A DNA stretch of 64,000 nucleotides from contig NZ_MJUZ01000022.1 of the NCBI RefSeq assembly GCF_002237645.1, forward strand, positions 62,001-126,000, written 5' to 3'. The notes below the pieces were generated by a model. The model was not told the DNA's origin and searched no databases. It saw only the letters and a program-made list of their open reading frames with translations. A program made the position numbers and the translations under genes. Positions 60,491 through 64,000 of this stretch are shown in pieces; position 1 is the first letter of the stretch, and each line of letters starts with the position of its first letter. The stretch comes from Desulfovibrio sp. MES5. Lineage in GTDB: Bacteria; Desulfobacterota; Desulfovibrionia; Desulfovibrionales; Desulfovibrionaceae.

Positions 60491-61627
60491 TTACTCCCAG
60501 AAAAAGCGTTCCAGTTCCGGTACGGACATATCCAGATGGTAGAGGGGCGACAGCACCCCTGGACCATGCCCGGCTGGAAAGTGCCCGGCTGGCATATTAC
60601 CGACTGGCAGCGGCTCGGGTGCCGGGTTTCCGGCTGGCAACTGTCCAGCTGGCGGCTCTCCGACGGCGGCACTTCCCTGCGAGGCAGTGGCGCATTCCTG
60701 CGCCTGCGGCCCGGCGCACGGGCATGGCGCGCCGCCCGCTTCCGCCCCGACGACCTCTTCTGCCCCGGCTCTGACGGTTTCAGCGCCTGCCCCAGAAGAC
60801 GGGGCAAGCACAACGCGCAGGCACAGTCTGACCATAAGGCAGGCCACAGCCGCCGGAGCCAGCGTTCCCACGCCTTCACGGCGGGTTTGGGCAAGTTCTT
60901 CAGCACTTTGCCCCTGCGGATACAGCTCCGTCAGACGGGGCATGGCCCCCCCATTTACGTAGGCAAAGCCCTCGTCCCGCAAGATGGAGCCATGCACAAA
61001 GGGCACCCCCGCCGCAAGACAGGCCCCTTCCAGCGCTGTCTTGTCCGCGATGTTGTCGAGGCAGTCCAGGGCCACGTCCACCCCCCGCACAAGATCGGGC
61101 AGATTGTGTTCGTCCGCCTCAAGCTGCACTGCCTCGACGTCAAGGTGCGAAGCCACGTCTGCAAGGGCCTGCCGCACCACGAGGGCCTTGGGATGGCCCA
61201 GGGCGCTTTCGGTACAAAAACGCTGGCGGTTAAGATTACTCTCGTCAAAAACATCATTGTCCACGAGGCGCAGAAAACCCGCGCCCATACGCGCCAGCAG
61301 CTCCGCCGCGTGGCCCCCAAGCCCGCCGCAGCCAAGAACAAGAATACGGCTGCGCAACAGGCGGGCCATATCCTCTGTGGAGAACAGCCCATAGTTACGG
61401 CGAAACCGCTCGGGCCATATGTTGAAGGACAGCAGACGCGCCATGGCCTCACGCTCGTGCAGGCCATGTTTTTTCGCCCAGGCCCGCAGGCCCGCAAGGC
61501 TCACAAAAAGCGTGCTTTCAGGATCTCCCTGCTCGCAGGAGGCCGTGGCGCTGTCAGAATGTGGGGGGTATTCGGCGCGCAGGTAGGGAGTAAAAAAGGC
61601 GCGCGCTTCTGGTTTTGTCATGGCCAA
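60491..61627 (-). CDS. ThiF/MoeB/HesA-family adenylyltransferase
   Basis: A 378-residue E1-like enzyme that adenylates the C-terminal Gly of a ubiquitin-fold sulfur carrier. The nucleotide motif ILVLGCGGLGGHAAELLARM near residue 93, the Arg finger region DESNLNRQRF, and DVALDCLDNIADK are present. The first 90 residues are an extra N-terminal part, and from about residue 270 the protein becomes Gly/Ala/Pro-rich with repeats (PVGNMPAGHFPAGHGPG). No clear zinc Cys pairs are visible. It lies seven bases behind the moaD-like gene and probably activates that protein. Confidence 0.9.
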   Translation of the reverse strand: MAMTKPEARAFFTPYLRAEYPPHSDSATASCEQGDPESTLFVSLAGLRAWAKKHGLHEREAMARLLSFNIWPERFRRNYGLFSTEDMARLLRSRILVLGCGGLGGHAAELLARMGAGFLRLVDNDVFDESNLNRQRFCTESALGHPKALVVRQALADVASHLDVEAVQLEADEHNLPDLVRGVDVALDCLDNIADKTALEGACLAAGVPFVHGSILRDEGFAYVNGGAMPRLTELYPQGQSAEELAQTRREGVGTLAPAAVACLMVRLCLRVVLAPSSGAGAETVRAGAEEVVGAEAGGAPCPCAGPQAQECATASQGSAAVGEPPAGQLPAGNPAPEPLPVGNMPAGHFPAGHGPGVLSPLYHLDMSVPELERFFWE

Positions 61628-61633
61628 CGGACG

Positions 61634-61873
61634 CTAGCCTCCACCGACAGCCGGGAAGAAGGCAATGCGATCTCCGTCGCGCAGGAGATCGTCCACCTTA
61701 CGCTGGCGTCCGTTGACCATAACAATTTTGATGTCTTGCAGCGGCAGATTCAGATGCCGGGCCAACTGTTCCGCGCTGCTGCCTTCCGGCATGGCAAGGT
61801 GCAGGCCCGCTTCCGGATTATAGCCGGGCACGTGGTCGCGCAGCGTGGTACTCAGCTTCACGGTCAGGTGCAT
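61634..61873 (-). CDS. moaD: MoaD/ThiS-family sulfur carrier protein
   Basis: A 79-residue ubiquitin-fold protein ending FFPAVGGG. The terminal Gly-Gly is thiocarboxylated to donate sulfur in molybdopterin synthesis; here one further Gly follows it. HLTVKLSTTLRDHVPGYNPE and IVMVNGRQRKVDDLLRDGD are typical of the MoaD subgroup linked to aldehyde oxidoreductases. AAGGAG lies upstream. It lies downstream of aor on the same strand, so it probably serves the tungsten cofactor. Confidence 0.9.
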   Translation of the reverse strand: MHLTVKLSTTLRDHVPGYNPEAGLHLAMPEGSSAEQLARHLNLPLQDIKIVMVNGRQRKVDDLLRDGDRIAFFPAVGGG

Positions 61874-62198
61874 GACAAACTCCTTGGCCGCAACACGGCC
61901 AGATCATATATGCCCACGCCGCCGGGTCGCCGTCAAGCCGCAGGCAGAGGTCATGCCAGCCCTTGCGCAGTGCTGGCCATTGCCGATCCCGCCAGTTTTT
62001 CCGCCAGACCAAAAGAGGCACGTCTTCGCCAAAGCCTTGACTGGCGCTGTCTGGCTACCAGAAGCTTCAGTAAAAACCCCACTGCCCCGCCTGCTCCTGC
62101 CCCTGGCAGTCACAGGCACCTCTGCCGCAAACAGCAAGACAAAATTTTCCACCGCCCCGGTCTTGCCCGACCGGGGCGGACATTTTTCGTAATGCGAT
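61874..62198. other. Gap between the moaD-like gene and the family B repeat
   Basis: About 325 bases with no convincing gene. It contains the hairpin below and presumably a promoter for the moaD-moeB pair or a transcript from aor. Confidence 0.45.
62152..62179. terminator. Hairpin between aor and the moaD-like gene
   Basis: CCGCCCCGGTC / GACCGGGGCGG, an 11-base stem with a six-base loop, followed on the plus strand by ACATTTTT. On the minus strand, the direction of aor, the following sequence is TGGAAAATTTTG, a weaker tract, so it may only attenuate. Confidence 0.5.
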
Positions 62199-62351
62199 CT
62201 AGAGCAGATTAACTTTGAAATGTTTTACATTTCAAAGTTTTCATTCAGCCGAAAAATGCGATTTTCGGCTGAATCCACGTCACTTTGTAGCGCGCTGCAC
62301 TTTCGTGCAGCGTTAGAACATTTACACTTTTTCAAAGTTAAAATGCTCTAG
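62199..62351 (+). repeat. Family B palindromic repeat (MITE-like), full copy 2
   Basis: Bounded by CTAGAGCAGATTAACTTTG and CAAAGTTAAAATGCTCTAG, imperfect inverted repeats. Inside are the hairpins GCCGAAAA...TTTTCGGC and CGCTGCACTTTCGTGCAGCG. The CTAG at its right end provides the stop codon of aor. Confidence 0.9.
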
Positions 62352-64000
62352 CCCTTTTCCTCTATCCAGTTGAACACGGTCTTGAGTTCGTCGTGGGTGA
62401 TGTCAAAGGTGGTGTTGTGCGGGGGAAGCTTTTCATCCGTAAAGAAATCGGGCAGGACGTCCGCGGCCTGGGTGATGCCCGCGCGGCGGTTGAAGTCGAT
62501 TTCCGTAGACAGGATGCGCTGGCCCAGAGTCACCACGTCATCGCCCGTAAGCTGCCAGCCGAACTTGGCGTTGAGCATGTCCACAATGGCGGGCAAAGCG
62601 TCCGGCACGTCAAGAATGGCAAAAGCAGTGAACAGGCACAGCCCCACGGAATCCACCGAGGCGGTGGCCACCTGAAGATTGCGCGAAAGCTCGATCTGCC
62701 CTTCCTTTTTCAACGGATCAACCGTGCCGCCGCTGCTCAGGATGTTGGCGGTAACGGCATATCCGGCCGTGTGGTCAGCGCCCATGGGCGACGTGGCGTA
62801 GGTAACGCCCTGGCCCTTGACGGCGCGCGGGTCATAGGCTGGCAGGCTCTGCCCCTTGACCGTGGGCACCCGGCGCACGCCGAAAACCCGGCCAGTGGTC
62901 GCCGTGCCGCAACCGATGATGCGCCCAAGGGGCGTGCCCTCGCTGATGGCATGCATGGCGGCCAGCACGGCCTTGGCGTCGCCGTAAGGAATGGCCCCAC
63001 CGGCCATGGCAACGCCCATGGCGACACCCACGTCGATGGTGTCCACGCCAATGTCGTCGCACAGATAGTCATACTGCGAGATAGCGTCCAGATCGCCAAT
63101 GCCCGAATGGGGGCCAAAGGCCCACAGGGTTTCATATTCGGGCCATTTGCTCTGGAACTTGCCTTTCTTGTCGGGCAAAATGCCGCTGCAACGGATCATG
63201 CAGCCGCTCATGCAGCCATGCGCCACCGTGCCGCCGCGTTCCTTGGTAATCTGGTTCAGCAGTTCGCCGGACACGGCCTCATGTTTGTCAAACCGCCCCA
63301 CGGTAAAGTTCGCTGTGGGCAGGCCGCCCGCTTCATGCAGAATGTTGACAAGCACAGCGGTGCCATACTCTGCAAGGCCCTTGCTCGTGATGGGATGCTC
63401 GGCCAGAGCCTTGGCAAAACGCTTGGAAGCTTCACGAAAGGCCGCTTCGTTCACAAGGGGCTGATTTTTACCGCCCTCGGGATTCACGATGATGGCCTTG
63501 AGTCCTTTAGAGCCCATAACGGCGCCCACGCCGCCGCGCCCCGCATGACGCATGGGACGCAACTCGCGGTCGGTAAAGGCGATGGAGGCGGCGGTAAGCT
63601 TGAACTCGCCCGCACGGCCAATGGTGACATAGCTGCAATCACTGCCGTACTTTTCAATAAGCTTGGCCACGGTATCAAAGTTGTTCAGCCCCGCCGTTTC
63701 AGAAGGCACAAGCTTTGCGTGGTCCTTGCTCACTTCAAGCTGCCACCACTGGCCTTCTTCGGCCATGTCTTCAACAATAACGGCAAGGATGCCCAGCCGG
63801 GCCAGATGTCCGCCGGGCTGGCCGCCCGCGTTGGACTCCTTGATGCCTTCGGTAAGGGGGCTTTTACAGCCAACGGAAATGCGGTTGGCGTTGGGGCTGT
63901 TGGTGGCGCCCAGCAGGCCAGGCGCGAAAACCAGCTTGTTGTGGGGGCCGATGGGCGTACAGGTGGGCGGAACTTCGCGCGCCACAATGGCCGAAGTCAG
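62348..64000 (-). CDS. aor: Aldehyde:ferredoxin oxidoreductase (tungsten type), partial
   Basis: Oxidises aldehydes to acids with ferredoxin using a tungsten-bispterin cofactor and a [4Fe-4S] cluster. The frame is open at the window edge; about 60 N-terminal residues are missing. The cofactor region GCKSPLTEGIKESNAGGQPGGHL, RHAGRGGVGAVMGSKGLKAI, the cluster cysteines HGCMSGCMIRCSG and the fourth Cys in VGLCLFTAF are present. The stop TAG (plus-strand CTA at 62348-62350) lies within a repeat element. The downstream moaD- and moeB-like genes probably serve this enzyme. Confidence 0.94.
   Translation of the reverse strand: MTSAIVAREVPPTCTPIGPHNKLVFAPGLLGATNSPNANRISVGCKSPLTEGIKESNAGGQPGGHLARLGILAVIVEDMAEEGQWWQLEVSKDHAKLVPSETAGLNNFDTVAKLIEKYGSDCSYVTIGRAGEFKLTAASIAFTDRELRPMRHAGRGGVGAVMGSKGLKAIIVNPEGGKNQPLVNEAAFREASKRFAKALAEHPITSKGLAEYGTAVLVNILHEAGGLPTANFTVGRFDKHEAVSGELLNQITKERGGTVAHGCMSGCMIRCSGILPDKKGKFQSKWPEYETLWAFGPHSGIGDLDAISQYDYLCDDIGVDTIDVGVAMGVAMAGGAIPYGDAKAVLAAMHAISEGTPLGRIIGCGTATTGRVFGVRRVPTVKGQSLPAYDPRAVKGQGVTYATSPMGADHTAGYAVTANILSSGGTVDPLKKEGQIELSRNLQVATASVDSVGLCLFTAFAILDVPDALPAIVDMLNAKFGWQLTGDDVVTLGQRILSTEIDFNRRAGITQAADVLPDFFTDEKLPPHNTTFDITHDELKTVFNWIEEKG

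Noticed and set aside
60407..62212. A 601-codon open frame on the plus strand opposite the ThiF- and MoaD-like genes
   Set aside because: It is antisense to two genes with clear motifs, has Arg/Pro/Gly-rich composition and no domain; it is a by-product of high GC content.

Overview
The window looks like part of the chromosome of a sulfate-reducing bacterium of the Desulfovibrionaceae, most like the Desulfovibrio desulfuricans group. This is inferred from gene content rather than a database match: SelA, a tungsten-type aldehyde:ferredoxin oxidoreductase with its cofactor genes, a MoeA/periplasmic-binding-protein fusion, NikR and a DUF4198 nickel-transport component, FolE2, GC-rich coding sequence and strong Shine-Dalgarno sites. 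The DNA is gene-dense, with operons on both strands, one tRNA gene, one insertion sequence and many short palindromic repeats in the gaps.

Layout. 0-14 kb is mostly housekeeping: a DUF4198 exported protein, a Tim44-like protein, a thioesterase, a small zinc-finger protein, folC-selA, an M18 aminopeptidase, a HEAT-repeat (AlkD-like) protein, an Eis-like acetyltransferase, a PHP phosphoesterase, Trm112, a YfcE-type phosphodiesterase and Maf. A 950-base gap with an internal duplication leads to acs (14.9-17.0 kb). 17.6-21.7 kb is a compact metal locus (HMA2 protein, FeoA, DUF6110, P1B-type ATPase, second HMA2 protein) that resembles the fez loci behind ferrosomes. 21.9-25.7 kb is a minus-strand surface-polysaccharide operon, and 26.1-29.0 kb a polar amino acid ABC transporter. 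29.4-36.8 kb holds ilvA, a methyltransferase, nikR-folE2, a flagellar-rod-like protein, an NlpC/P60 lipoprotein, gluQ and a small conserved protein. tRNA-Thr(CGU) is at 37.0 kb.

37.4-46.4 kb is the least understood part. A PAS-GAF sensor-like protein is divergent from a FadR-type GntR regulator, with two candidate operators between them. Behind the regulator lie a small RR-motif protein, an unrecognised polytopic membrane protein, a Tat-exported metallo-beta-lactamase-fold hydrolase, a CobW-type GTPase with a very long N-terminal extension, and ExbB-ExbD-TonB. An IS5/IS427-type element with a -1 frameshift follows.

49.0-56.3 kb is a complete citrate fermentation cluster: a CitS-type transporter, then citC, citD, citE, citF, citX and citG. 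57.0-64.0 kb is a molybdenum/tungsten cofactor region: moeA, a moeA-PBP fusion and, on the opposite strand, a truncated aor followed by moaD- and moeB-like genes.

At least five families of short palindromic elements lie between genes. Two of them supply the stop codon of the adjacent gene (ilvA and aor), and one family shows compensatory changes in its stem.
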